Positions 1 through 7,356 of a stretch of 18,502 nucleotides of DNA are shown one piece after another. Positions within the stretch are counted from its first letter, which is position 1. Each line of letters begins with the position of its first letter. The notes under the pieces are model-generated. The model was not told the DNA's origin. It saw nothing but the letters and a program-made list of their open reading frames with translations, and did not search any database. The translations under genes were made by a program, and so were the position numbers. Source of the DNA: Christensenellaceae bacterium (lineage in GTDB: Bacteria > Bacillota > Clostridia > Christensenellales > UBA1750). Location: assembly GCA_031287285.1 (NCBI GenBank), contig JAITTC010000047.1, positions 1-18,502 of the forward strand, written 5' to 3'.

Positions 1-892
1 CCAAGCAGCGGCCCCAGCGCGGCAGAACGAAGATAGAAAGCAGGTTGGAAGTGATCTGCCCAAAAAGGATAATCTGCGTAAACGACAGCCCCAGCATCTC
101 CAGGGCGTATTTATTGAAGAACGCGGAAGAAAGATTGATCCCAAAACCCCACACCATCCAAAAGACCAGAAAGCGCCGCGTCTTTTCGTCTTTAAAGCAG
201 CCCAGCGCCCCCTCAAAGAGCGAAAAGCGCCTTTCATTCCTTGGCAGCTGCGGGAACTCAAACTTCGTATAGAGTAAAATATCCGCGATGCCGCAAAGCC
301 CGCCCACGCCAAAGACCACCGTATAGCCCCAATAACCCGGCAGATGGTCCAAAATGAAGGCGGCGCCAAGCCCCGCGGCCAGCGAGAACAGCGTGGTCGT
401 CCGCTGCCTGGTGGTGATGTAGCGCCCGCGGATCTCCATCGGCACGACCTCGGCCATCATCGACACGTGCGAAACGTTTACGAAGGAGCCGGCCATCGCG
501 GCCAGCGTGATCAGCGTAAGCAGCACCCAAATCCGCGAGGAAGCGGCGAATTCCGGCACAAGAATCGGGATGAACGCCACGACCACCCAAGCCGTGCGCT
601 GAATCACCCCGCCGATCAGAAAGAGCTTCTTCCTCTGCCCCGTCTTTTCGATCAGATACGACACATAGAGCTGCACGAGGCTGGCCAAGATCGGTAGCGC
701 GGAAATCAGGCCAAAAACGAACTCCCCAGCGCCGAAGGCGGAGGCGTAACCCGTCAGCGCGGCGCCGCCAGTGTTGGCGAAAAGAAACATCCCCACCGCT
801 GCCGAGAGGATGATGATATCGAGCTGATGCAAAACGTCCTGGCTTGGCACCAGGTCTCTGTAGGATCGGTTCCAAAAGCGTAGGTCTCGCAT
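1..892 (-). CDS. MFS transporter, 5' part (runs off the left edge)
   Basis: Reading the minus strand from an ATG at 892 gives an uninterrupted frame of about 297 codons to the window edge. The protein starts MRDLRFWNRSYRDLVPSQDV and has alternating hydrophobic segments typical of a major facilitator transporter: a first helix around residues 22-45, a charged loop with LIEKTGQRKKLF (the usual loop 2-3 position), helices through IWVLLTLITLAAMAG, and a loop with VPMEIRGRYITTRQR before the next helix. The loop MEIRGRY...RQR is common in MFS proteins annotated as sugar or drug transporters. An AGGGGG ribosome site lies just upstream of the ATG. The substrate cannot be told, and the C-terminal helices lie outside the window. 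The gene is divergent from everything to its right. Confidence 0.8.
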   Translation of the reverse strand, partial: MRDLRFWNRSYRDLVPSQDVLHQLDIIILSAAVGMFLFANTGGAALTGYASAFGAGEFVFGLISALPILASLVQLYVSYLIEKTGQRKKLFLIGGVIQRTAWVVVAFIPILVPEFAASSRIWVLLTLITLAAMAGSFVNVSHVSMMAEVVPMEIRGRYITTRQRTTTLFSLAAGLGAAFILDHLPGYWGYTVVFGVGGLCGIADILLYTKFEFPQLPRNERRFSLFEGALGCFKDEKTRRFLVFWMVWGFGINLSSAFFNKYALEMLGLSFTQIILFGQITSNLLSIFVLPRWGRCL

Positions 893-1269
893 ACAACCCC
901 CTGCCAACAGGCCTTTTAAACTCGGGTCGCGCCCTCGCGGCCCCGCCCAGTATAGCATGGTGCCAGGCTGAAAGAAAGTCTGGCTTTTTTGCCAGGAAAA
1001 GCAATTTCTTCAAGCGTGCAAGGCTCCAAAACCGCGCGCTTCGCCTTCCAGGCGCATAGGGTGCGTAAAAAGGCGATTTTTGAAGGAGAAACCATGGCAG
1101 GGCACCGAACCCCCGCCTGCGGACGCCAATGTGGCCATGGCGAGCGGCGGCGGGCCGCATCCCTTCGCGCGCAGCGCGGCGCTTGAGATCCATGCAGGCG
1201 GCGGCGGAGCGCACGGAGCAGCCGATGCGGCGCTTGGGATGGAAACGACCTTGGGCCGGCTTAAAATCA
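893..1269. other. Intergenic stretch without a convincing gene
   Basis: The stretch is GC-rich and sits between the MFS start and array A. Open frames here lack ribosome sites and recognisable protein content. Around 1160-1190 the DNA reads GCAGCGCGGCGCT next to a CGCG core. The same string occurs in the terminal degenerate repeat of array A (2074-2102), so this may be a heavily decayed repeat unit left of the array. Confidence 0.4.
949..954 (-). promoter_or_regulatory. Possible -10 box for the MFS gene
   Basis: The minus strand carries TATACT at 954-949, about 60 nt upstream of the MFS start. The same hexamer serves as the -10 box of two better promoters in this window (2853-2858 and 9603-9608). 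No good -35 hexamer lies 16-18 nt upstream, so the assignment is weak. Confidence 0.3.
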
Positions 1270-2102
1270 CATCCCCCCGCACGAGCGGGGTGATCTGGAT
1301 TGCTTCGCCGTCATTGCGAGGAGCGCAGCGACGCGGCAATCCAGCAGCAGTGCGCAAGCGCTCCTTCAAAAAGGGGGACGCTGGATTGCTTCGTTGCTAC
1401 TCGCAATGACGAGAGAGCTTTCCCCGCGCGAGCGGGGGTGATCTGGATTGCTTCGCTGACCGTCATTGCGAGAAGCGCAGCGATGCGGCAATCCAGCATC
1501 AATGCGCAAGCACTTCTTCGAAAAGGGCGACGCTGGATTGGATTGCTTCGTTGCCACTCGCAATGACGAGAGACCTTTCCCCGTGCGGGCGGGGATGATC
1601 TGGATTGCTTCGCCGCCACCCGCGAGGAGCGTAAGCGACGAAGCAATCCAGCAGCAATGCGCAAGCGCTTCTTCAAAAAGGAGGCCGCTGGATTGCTTCA
1701 CCGTCATTGCGAGGAGCGTAAGCGATGTGGCAATCCAGCAGCAATGCGCAAGCGCTTCTTCAAAAAGGGGGGACGCTGGATTGCTTCGTCGTCATTGCGA
1801 GGAGCGCAGCGACGCGGCAAGCGCAATGACGAGAGAGCTTTCCCCGCGCGAGCGGGGGTGATCTGGATTGCTTCGCTGACCGTCATTGCGAGAAGCGCAG
1901 CGATGCGGCAATCCAGCAGCAATGCGCAAGCGCTTCTTCAAAAAGGGGAACGCTGGATTGCTTCGTCGTCATTGCGAGGAGCGCAGCGACGCGGCAAGCG
2001 CAATGACGACAGACCTTCCCCGCGCGAGCGGGGGGGGGCCTTTGGCGCGCCGGGTAAGCACATAGTCGCTAGGGCTTTCTCCGCGTGCAGCGCGGCGCTG
2101 GT
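1270..2102 (+). CRISPR. Array A: degenerate type I-E-like CRISPR repeats interleaved with palindromic elements
   Basis: Six copies of a 29-nt I-E-like repeat (hairpin core CCCCGCGCGAGCGGGG, then ATGATC or GTGATC) start at about 1270, 1417, 1574, 1837, 2013 and 2074. The last two are exactly 61 nt apart with a unique 32-nt spacer (2042-2073), the canonical I-E period. The last repeat is decayed (core CTCCGCGTGCAGCGCGGC), as is common at the trailer end. The other four intervals (147, 157, 263 and 176 nt) contain palindromic units instead of ordinary spacers. Repeat orientation matches the plus strand by comparison with the Escherichia coli I-E repeat, recalled from memory. No cas gene or obvious AT-rich leader is adjacent. 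The whole could alternatively be a dispersed repeat island that only resembles CRISPR, but the 61-nt spacing with unique spacers argues for CRISPR ancestry. Confidence 0.6.
1299..2012 (+). repeat. Palindromic modular repeats inside array A
   Basis: Each interval between CRISPR-like repeats here starts TGGATTGCTTCG and ends CGCAATGACGAGAG or a close variant (CGACAG before the 2013 repeat). Between these are one or two copies of a unit of about 87 nt: CGTCATTGCGAGGAGCG, then GGCAATCCAG, then a linker with CAATGCGCAAGCGCTTC and AAAAAGG, then CGCTGGATTGCTTCG. GGCAATCCAG and CTGGATTGC are inverted repeats, so the RNA or single strand would fold into nested hairpins. Copy number is 1 in 1299-1416, 1 in 1446-1573, 2 in 1603-1836 and 1 in 1866-2012. 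The 1603-1836 and 1866-2012 intervals end with the longer tail in which GCGGCAAGCGCAATGACG replaces the TTGCCACTCGCAATGACG ending. Confidence 0.85.
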
Positions 2103-2830
2103 CAACCAACTACCATCCCAGTGAAAAGCTCCCTCATTCTTGCCAGCGCCATGGCCGATGCACGGGCGGCCCCGCCTTGATTCTTCCCGCGCCCGATGGC
2201 CGCCCTGGGTTTCTCGATCTGCCATCATGCGAGCACACCCACGATGAACGGCTCAGTGCCGCCACAAAACAACCGCGCGGTTAACGGCGGCGTGCAGCTC
2301 CTTCGAATTCCCCGCTCTTCGCCCTATCTCACAGCTACGCTATCCACGGGCTCCATCGGCCAGCCCGCCGGCAGCGGTTCCTGCCTCGTCGCCGATTCGG
2401 ACCACCGGCAGGCTCGCCGCCGCGGCCTGCCCCAAGCCTTTTCAACGGATTTGGGCCGCGCCGGCCCTCTGCGGTCAGCGAATCGACACTGGCCCCCCCT
2501 CACCCGGCGGCAGCACCGCCTCCCCGGAGGGGTGCTCCGGCAGGAAGGGCTTCGGGAACCGACGCCTTCGGGCTGCGGCTGAATCATGAGCAAAAGCCGC
2601 CACAATCCGCTGCTCTGGCCGCAATCCGCCCTTAAAAATCGCTGATGCCTTATCCTTGCGATCTTTTTCGATGGTTTTGGCTTAAAGCCAAGCTCTCACA
2701 GCTCCCGGAGGAAACAGGCCCATGGCGCTTGCGCGTCGCCGGGGCGCGGTTCGCCCCCCCCCCCAAGCCGCCCGCGGCCTCTTGCCATAGCGGCCGAGAC
2801 GTTTTTGAAGCTTCATCCCCCTTATCCGGA
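2103..2830. other. Long non-coding or decayed stretch
   Basis: About 730 bases between array A and the cyclophilin promoter hold no gene I can support. The longest frame, 2196-2582 (+), is rich in Arg, Pro and Gly, has no ribosome site and resembles no family I know. All three minus frames are broken near 2330. The DNA is very GC-rich, including a run of 11 C at 2754-2764. A 22-codon frame starting at ATG 2722 has a GGAGG upstream but is Arg/Pro-rich and ends at 2790. Confidence 0.45.
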
Positions 2831-2858
2831 TTGACATGGCGGCCAAAAGCGCTATACT
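2831..2858 (+). promoter_or_regulatory. Sigma-A type promoter of the cyclophilin gene
   Basis: A perfect -35 TTGACA (2831-2836) is followed by a 16-nt spacer and -10 TATACT (2853-2858). Transcription would start near 2865, leaving a leader of about 27 nt that carries the AAGGAGG ribosome site. This suggests housekeeping expression. Confidence 0.8.
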
Positions 2859-2891
2859 AAATGGCAGTTTGCCCCGCAAGGAGGAACCGCC

Positions 2892-3455
2892 ATGAACTCC
2901 CCTCGTTTTATCCGCGTTTTCGTCATCCTTTGCCTCTTGCTCGCCCTTCCCCTCAGCTCCTGCTCCCAAAAAGCCGACCTCATCCAGGCCGAAATCACGA
3001 TGGAAGGCGGCGGCGTCATTCGCCTGGAGCTCGATTCGAGCGCCGCGCCCATTACGGTTGAAAACTTCGTCAAGCTCGTTCAGGATGGCTTTTATGATGG
3101 GCTGACCTTCCACCGCATCGCTCCTGGGTTTGTCATTCAGGGCGGCGACCCCGATGGCAGCGGCAGCGGCGGGCCCGGCTATGAAATCAAGGGCGAATTC
3201 AGCTTAAACGGCTGGAAAAACCCCATCCAGCACGCGCGCGGCGTCATCAGCATGGCCCGCAGCAGGGACTACGACACGGCGGGGAGCCAGTTCTTCATCG
3301 TGCTCGAGGATGCCTTCGGGCTCGACGGCGGCTACGCTGCCTTTGGCCATGTTACCGAAGGAATGGACGTGGTCGACCGGATTGCCGCCGTGCCGACCGA
3401 TGGCAGTGAGCACCCTCTGGAGCCGGTCGTCATTCAGAGCATCCGCATCCTCTAG
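2892..3455 (+). CDS. Lipoprotein peptidyl-prolyl cis-trans isomerase (cyclophilin)
   Basis: The 187-residue protein catalyses cis-trans isomerisation of X-Pro bonds, probably on exported proteins outside the cell membrane. Residues 1-23 form a signal peptide ending in the lipobox LSSC with C24 as the lipid-modified residue. The cyclophilin domain follows: FHRIAPGFVIQGGDP at about 73-87 carries the catalytic Arg75, Phe80 and Gln83; SQFFIV at 132-137 and FGHVTEGMDVVD at 151-162 complete the pocket. The position of the human CypA Trp121 is Gly here (GLDGGYAAFG), as in many bacterial cyclophilins. An AAGGAGG site just upstream fixes the ATG. The gene stands alone, with its own promoter and a terminator after its TAG stop. 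The class is secure; the client proteins are unknown. Confidence 0.95.
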   Translation: MNSPRFIRVFVILCLLLALPLSSCSQKADLIQAEITMEGGGVIRLELDSSAAPITVENFVKLVQDGFYDGLTFHRIAPGFVIQGGDPDGSGSGGPGYEIKGEFSLNGWKNPIQHARGVISMARSRDYDTAGSQFFIVLEDAFGLDGGYAAFGHVTEGMDVVDRIAAVPTDGSEHPLEPVVIQSIRIL

Positions 3456-3481
3456 CCCTCCAGGCTCTAAAAGGACTAAAA

Positions 3482-3530
3482 AAGGCCTTCGCTCGCTGTT
3501 TCGCGGGCGAAGGCCTTGGGTTTTGTCTTT
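3482..3530. terminator. Bidirectional rho-independent terminator
   Basis: AAGGCCTTCGC (3482-3492) pairs with GCGAAGGCCTT (3507-3517) around a short loop. On the plus strand it is followed by GGGTTTTGTCTTTTTT, and on the minus strand the stem runs directly into TTTTTT. It lies between two convergent genes (stops at 3455 and 3542) and can serve both. Confidence 0.9.
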
Positions 3531-3541
3531 TTTGCAGGGCT

Positions 3542-5173
3542 CTAGTCGCCCGCCATGTAGATTTCCACGCCGAAGAGCAGCGCCTTTTCGGCCGAAGCGA
3601 TGATCTCAGCCATGCCGCTTTCATCTGGGACGAGCGTGGCGAAGGGATCTTCCCCTTGCTCGGCCGGCGGGGTTTCAAGCAGGGTTTGCTGGTTCAAAGC
3701 GGCCTCCAGCGCGGCGTCCGCCGCCAAGAAGACGTTCGGCCTGCGAGCATATCGGAACACGCTGGGCCCGGTGACCACGACGTTGTTCTGGGAGGAAGCG
3801 CAGTGCACCACGAGCAGCTCGCCTTTTTCATTCCTGCCCACCACGATGCCCACGTGGTTGATGCCGCTGTCGGAAGGCATCTGGCGGAAGAGCAGGTCGC
3901 CTGGCTTTGCGTCAGACCAGTCGATCTCGCGAGAGGTCATCCATTGCGTGGCGGAACTGGAGCCAATAGACGAAGAAATCGATACATCCCCAAAGCCGTT
4001 GACGAAGGCCCATTCCACGAAGCCGCTGCAGTCCATGCCAAGGGGCCTGTAGCTGCCGCTGGTCTTGCTGCCGGGGGTGCTCACGGTGCGCATATTGCCC
4101 CATCTGGCATCCCAGCCAACACCTGCTGACTTGCCGCCCCAGAAGTACTTGACCTTCCCCTTGAGGCTCAGCCCGGCTAAAACGACATCGCGGCGCTGGG
4201 CCGAGATGGGTTCCGCCGGCAGGGAAGCGTAGGCCGACTGGAACTCTTCAATAGAGAGCTGTGAGAAAATGCTGCTCCCAAAATTGAATTGTAGATACTG
4301 CCTGAGCGCCTCGAGATCAAAGGCCGCGATGCGGTCGAGATCTTCCTGCAGCAGGCCGTAACTCGCCGCAATATCGAAGGCGCTTAGCTGCCCAAAACCG
4401 ATGATGAGCTCCTGCGCGCCCAGCTGGTTCGTTCGAAGCTCCGTCAGCACGGGGTTGAGAGAAAGGTAAATTCCCTCGAGCAGGGCATGATCCTCGGCAC
4501 TGCCGACTGCGATCCCGGCCGGAAACTCAGGCGCATAACCCCTTTGCACGGCGTAAATGAGCAAGGCGTCGGCCACGCTCTGCTCGGCGCGCTCGTCAAG
4601 GGCGATTCCCCCGGCGGGCAAGCCGTTCAGCGCCGCCAGTTCGGCGGCTTTGGCCTGCAGGGCCAGCGGCAGCGCGCGAAGCTCCGCAGCCAAGTCGATC
4701 TTCCCAGATTCCGCCTGGCCGGAAGAACCCGCCCAAGCGGCCGGATACAGCCAATTCTCGGGGTTCATCTTATCATCGGAAGAACCTTCCTCCGGGGGAA
4801 CCGCGCTTTCGACCGGAGGCACGGCCGGCGAAGGCGATGGGCTCGGAACCTGGCTCAGGCTCGGAGCCGGCGGGAGCGTCGGGCTCCAAAAGGAGGGAGG
4901 CTCCGTGGGCACCGGCGTGATGACGGGGGGCGGTGTGGGCGCCGGCTGCTGCCAGAAGTCGCTCACGGAGGGAGGCGTCGGGGCCGGGGTCTGTGTGGGC
5001 GTTGGAAGCGGCGTCGCCACGGCAGTCGGCGCTGGCGTCGAAGTCGGGGGCGGCGTGCTCCAAAAATCCGTGCTCGCTTCCGCCAGCCGGACAGGGTCGC
5101 CAAAACCGAGCAGCAAGGCCGCCAACAAGGCCATTATCGCATATCTTTTAAAGGTCTTGCCCTTCAAGTGCAT
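3542..5173 (-). CDS. Secreted NlpC/P60-family cell-wall hydrolase with Pro/Thr-rich linker
   Basis: The protein probably cleaves peptide cross-links or stem peptides of peptidoglycan outside the cell. The chosen start (ATG at 5173, 543 residues) has GGAGG eight bases upstream; an in-frame ATG at 5215 lacks one. Residues 1-33 form a signal peptide. Residues about 36-125 are a low-complexity Pro/Thr/Ser stretch in which an FW pair recurs at 37-38, 73-74 and 95-96. Residues about 150-350 are an unrecognised, partly helical region. The NlpC/P60 core follows: GMDCSGFVEW with catalytic Cys382, then NHVGIVVG with His440, then VVHCASS. The tail (about 500-543) is acidic. Such a domain next to a Pro-rich spacer suits attachment to or reach across the wall. 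The AT-rich upstream DNA at 5215-5310 has no promoter I can define. Confidence 0.88.
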   Translation of the reverse strand: MHLKGKTFKRYAIMALLAALLLGFGDPVRLAEASTDFWSTPPPTSTPAPTAVATPLPTPTQTPAPTPPSVSDFWQQPAPTPPPVITPVPTEPPSFWSPTLPPAPSLSQVPSPSPSPAVPPVESAVPPEEGSSDDKMNPENWLYPAAWAGSSGQAESGKIDLAAELRALPLALQAKAAELAALNGLPAGGIALDERAEQSVADALLIYAVQRGYAPEFPAGIAVGSAEDHALLEGIYLSLNPVLTELRTNQLGAQELIIGFGQLSAFDIAASYGLLQEDLDRIAAFDLEALRQYLQFNFGSSIFSQLSIEEFQSAYASLPAEPISAQRRDVVLAGLSLKGKVKYFWGGKSAGVGWDARWGNMRTVSTPGSKTSGSYRPLGMDCSGFVEWAFVNGFGDVSISSSIGSSSATQWMTSREIDWSDAKPGDLLFRQMPSDSGINHVGIVVGRNEKGELLVVHCASSQNNVVVTGPSVFRYARRPNVFLAADAALEAALNQQTLLETPPAEQGEDPFATLVPDESGMAEIIASAEKALLFGVEIYMAGD

Positions 5174-5317
5174 ATAAAAATCCTCCAAAATACTCAAAGC
5201 GCTGTCATTCACCATTACGCATACACAGCAACATATTCGTAGTTATATAATTATTTCGCTGCCCCCTCGAAGCTCCCCTTTTTTCAAAATTGTAAATTTT
5301 TCGTTAATAAGACGTTC

Positions 5318-5346
5318 TTGACCGATCCCTCCCCTTGGCGTACAAT
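5318..5346 (+). promoter_or_regulatory. Sigma-A type promoter of the rRNA methyltransferase gene
   Basis: TTGACC (5318-5323), a 17-nt spacer and TACAAT (5341-5346) match the housekeeping consensus at 5/6 and 5/6 positions. The expected transcript start near 5353 leaves a leader of about 28 nt with a GGGAGG site before the ATG at 5381. Confidence 0.8.
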
Positions 5347-5380
5347 GTGAAAAATCCCTTGAATTCGGGAGGATTCCCTC

Positions 5381-6205
5381 ATGAACGAATCCCTTCTTTC
5401 CTCAGCTCGCATTTTGCGCTGCCCGCTTTGCCATTGCGGCGGTTCCTTTCATTCGGGCAGTTTTATTTGCGAGCATCGTCACTGCTTTGATCTGGCTTCC
5501 GCCGGCTATTTGAACCTGGTTCCGCAGCAAAGGCCTGGCAAATACGGCAAGAGCAGCTTTCAAAGCAGGGCCTTCGTCTTTTCCGCAGGCGCCTATCTTC
5601 CCTTGGTGAAAAGGCTTGCAGAAATCCTCTCTTTTACCCCGTTTTCGCCGGACTTTTGCCTGGTCGACGCGGGCTGCGGCGAGGGCTATTACGCCGCCCG
5701 GCTGCAAAGCGCACTTCGCGTTCCCGTCGTCGGGCTCGATATTGAGCGCGATGCGCTCAAGCTCGCCGCGAAGCGCTCGCAGACCGTGGCGTGGCTGGTC
5801 GCAGACCTTAGCAACTTGCCGCTGAAGGACCAAAGCGCATCCGCGGTGCTCAACCTGCTCAGCCCGGCAAATTACGGCGAGTTTGCGCGGATTCTGCGCC
5901 CCGATGGGCTGCTTGCAAAGGTCATCCCCGGCGAAAGCTATCTCATCGAGCTTCGCGAACTGCTGGGCGGCAGGCTGCGCGGCGAATCTGCGGCCGGCGT
6001 CGAGGCAGAAATGCTGTTTCGCCAAAACACCTCCGATTGCCGCGTCGAAGAGCTCGATTACCGCGTCGCCGTAAGCGAAACGCTGGCCGCCCACTTCTTC
6101 GCCATGACGCCGTTGAGCTTCGGCCGCGAGCTTTCTCCAGGCGCGCTGCGCAGCCTGGACTCCATTCGCATCCATCTCAAAATCCTGACCGGCAGGCAGC
6201 CGTGA
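5381..6205 (+). CDS. rlmA: 23S rRNA (guanine-N1)-methyltransferase, RlmA family
   Basis: The enzyme transfers a methyl group from S-adenosylmethionine to N1 of a guanine in helix 35 of 23S rRNA (G745 in the E. coli type, G748 in the Gram-positive TlrB type). The 274-residue protein has the family's N-terminal zinc finger (Cys14, Cys17, Cys30, His34 within CPLC...CEHRHCFD) and the adjoining YLNLVPQQ segment. The Rossmann-fold SAM site is LVDAGCGEGYY at 94-104, and the C-terminal MTPLSFGRE is also typical. Length matches the family (about 270). Start is set by GGGAGG eight bases upstream. The subtype, G745 or G748, cannot be assigned by eye. The gene is monocistronic: promoter upstream, repeat array downstream. 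Confidence 0.92.
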   Translation: MNESLLSSARILRCPLCHCGGSFHSGSFICEHRHCFDLASAGYLNLVPQQRPGKYGKSSFQSRAFVFSAGAYLPLVKRLAEILSFTPFSPDFCLVDAGCGEGYYAARLQSALRVPVVGLDIERDALKLAAKRSQTVAWLVADLSNLPLKDQSASAVLNLLSPANYGEFARILRPDGLLAKVIPGESYLIELRELLGGRLRGESAAGVEAEMLFRQNTSDCRVEELDYRVAVSETLAAHFFAMTPLSFGRELSPGALRSLDSIRIHLKILTGRQP

Positions 6206-6598
6206 TCGGGTGCTGCGCGCCCTTAAACTCAAGCTCAAACCGTAGGGGCCCTCCATGCAAGCGTTGAGGGGCGGGAAAGACGCCTTCTTTGGCGCGGTGA
6301 TGGCCGCGGAAGCGAGGCTTCCCAGCCAACGGCCCTTAATTTTCAGGTTAAACGGCTTTCATCACAGCTTCATGCGCGCGGGGGAAGGCGTTTCACCGGC
6401 TTTTGCGGGTGAAGAAGGCGGAACACAGCTTCATGCTCGCGGGGAAGGCCCATCGACATATCCGCCTTGGCACAGAGAAACATCCCGGACCAGCGGGGAA
6501 GCACCGCAGACACGAAGCTGCGTCTTGACCTCATTGGGAACGCCGCCGCAAACAAGGAAGGTCAGCGCAGATCACTGCAGAATCGTTTTATAATCGAG
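6206..6598 (+). repeat. Strongly decayed left part of array B
   Basis: No gene is visible here. Two copies of ACAGCTTCATGC followed by a GC-rich core and GGGGAAGGC start at 6364 and 6425, exactly 61 nt apart, which is the CRISPR period of this window. Further weak matches are CCGCGGAAGCGAGG at 6304-6317, CCATGCAAGCG at 6253-6263 (compare CCCATGCAAGCG at 6605) and CAGCGGGGA at 6491. I read the stretch as old CRISPR units whose repeats have drifted. Only the 6364/6425 pair is convincing. Confidence 0.45.
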
Positions 6599-6749
6599 AG
6601 CACTCCCATGCAAGCGGGGATGATCCCTCTTGGTACGAGCTCAGCCGCCCACCCGGCGCGATATCCCCGCACAAGCGGGGGGGATCCCGGCAAGACGGTG
6701 TTCAGGCCGTCAAGCTGTTGACTCTCCCCGCACGAGCGGGGGTAACCTG

Positions 6750-7356
6750 GATTGCTCCGCCGTCATTGCGAGGAGCGTAAGCGACGCGGCAATCCAGTAG
6801 CAATGCGCAAGCGCTCCCTCTTCGTCATTGCGAGGAGCGTAAGCGACGCGGCAATCCAGTAGCAATGCGCAAGCGCTCCCTCTTCGTCATTGCGAGGAGC
6901 GTAAGCGACGCGACAATCCAGCAGCAATGCGCAAGCGCTTCTTCAAAAAGGGGGACGCTGGATTGCTTCGTTGCCACTCGCAATGACGAGAGGCCTCCCC
7001 CGCGCAAGCGGAGATGATCGCCTATCGACCGAGACCAGCGCAAGCTCGATGGGAGAGGCCCTCCCTCGCGCGAGCGAGGATGATCTGGATTGCTTCGCCG
7101 TCATTGCGAGGAGCGCAGCGACGAAGCAATCCAGCAGCAATGCGCAAGCGCTTTTTCAAAAAGGAGGACGCTGGATTGCTTCGTTGCCACTCGCAATGAC
7201 GAGAGGCCCTCCCCCGCGCGAACGGGGGTGATTTGGATTGCTTCGCCGCCACCCGCGAAGAGCGTAAGCGACGCGGCAATCCAGCAGCAATGCACAAGCG
7301 CTTCTTCAAAAAGGGGGACGCTGAATTGCTTCGTTGCCACTCGCAATGACGAGAGC
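6750..7356 (+). repeat. Palindromic modular repeats inside array B
   Basis: The intervals 6750-6992, 7088-7206 and 7236-7356 hold the same palindromic family as array A: head TGGATTGCTTCG (TGGATTGCTCCG at 6748), units with CGTCATTGCGAGGAGCG and GGCAATCCAG, linker CAATGCGCAAGCGCT, and tail CACTCGCAATGACGAGAG. The first interval begins with two shorter units of 62 nt that end GCGCTCCCTCTT and lack the AAAAAGG linker. The third interval starts with a diverged unit reading CGCCACCCGCGAAGAGCG in place of CGTCATTGCGAGGAGCG. Confidence 0.85.
6761..6884 (+). repeat. Perfect 62-bp tandem duplication
   Basis: Positions 6761-6822 and 6823-6884 are identical, each running from CGTCATTGCGAGGAGCG to GCGCTCCCTCTT; a third, diverged copy begins at 6885. 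Absence of any difference indicates a recent duplication. Confidence 0.95.

Noticed and set aside
258..1214. 318-codon open frame on the minus strand
   Set aside because: It overlaps the MFS gene in another frame, is rich in Arg, Gly and Ala, and has no ribosome site or family resemblance. The MFS frame is clearly the coding one.
1300..2124. Several overlapping open frames on both strands across array A (also 6825-7410 and 15621-16303) with repeated peptides such as HCEERSDAAIQQQCA and LDCFVATRNDE
   Set aside because: They are translations of the palindromic and CRISPR-like repeats in various frames, overlap each other on both strands and lack ribosome sites. I regard them as spurious, a known annotation artefact of such repeats.
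2196..2582. 128-codon frame on the plus strand between array A and the cyclophilin gene
   Set aside because: It has no ribosome site, an Arg/Pro/Gly-biased composition typical of GC-rich random frames, and no recognisable motif.
2722..2790. 22-codon frame with a GGAGG motif upstream
   Set aside because: The peptide is Arg/Pro-rich and includes the poly-C tract; a chance GGAGG in GC-rich DNA explains it as well. It lies upstream of the mapped-looking promoter at 2831 and has no promoter of its own.
4487..5242. 251-codon frame on the plus strand opposite the NlpC/P60 gene
   Set aside because: It is an Arg/Gly-rich antisense shadow of the Pro/Thr-rich coding region, without a ribosome site.
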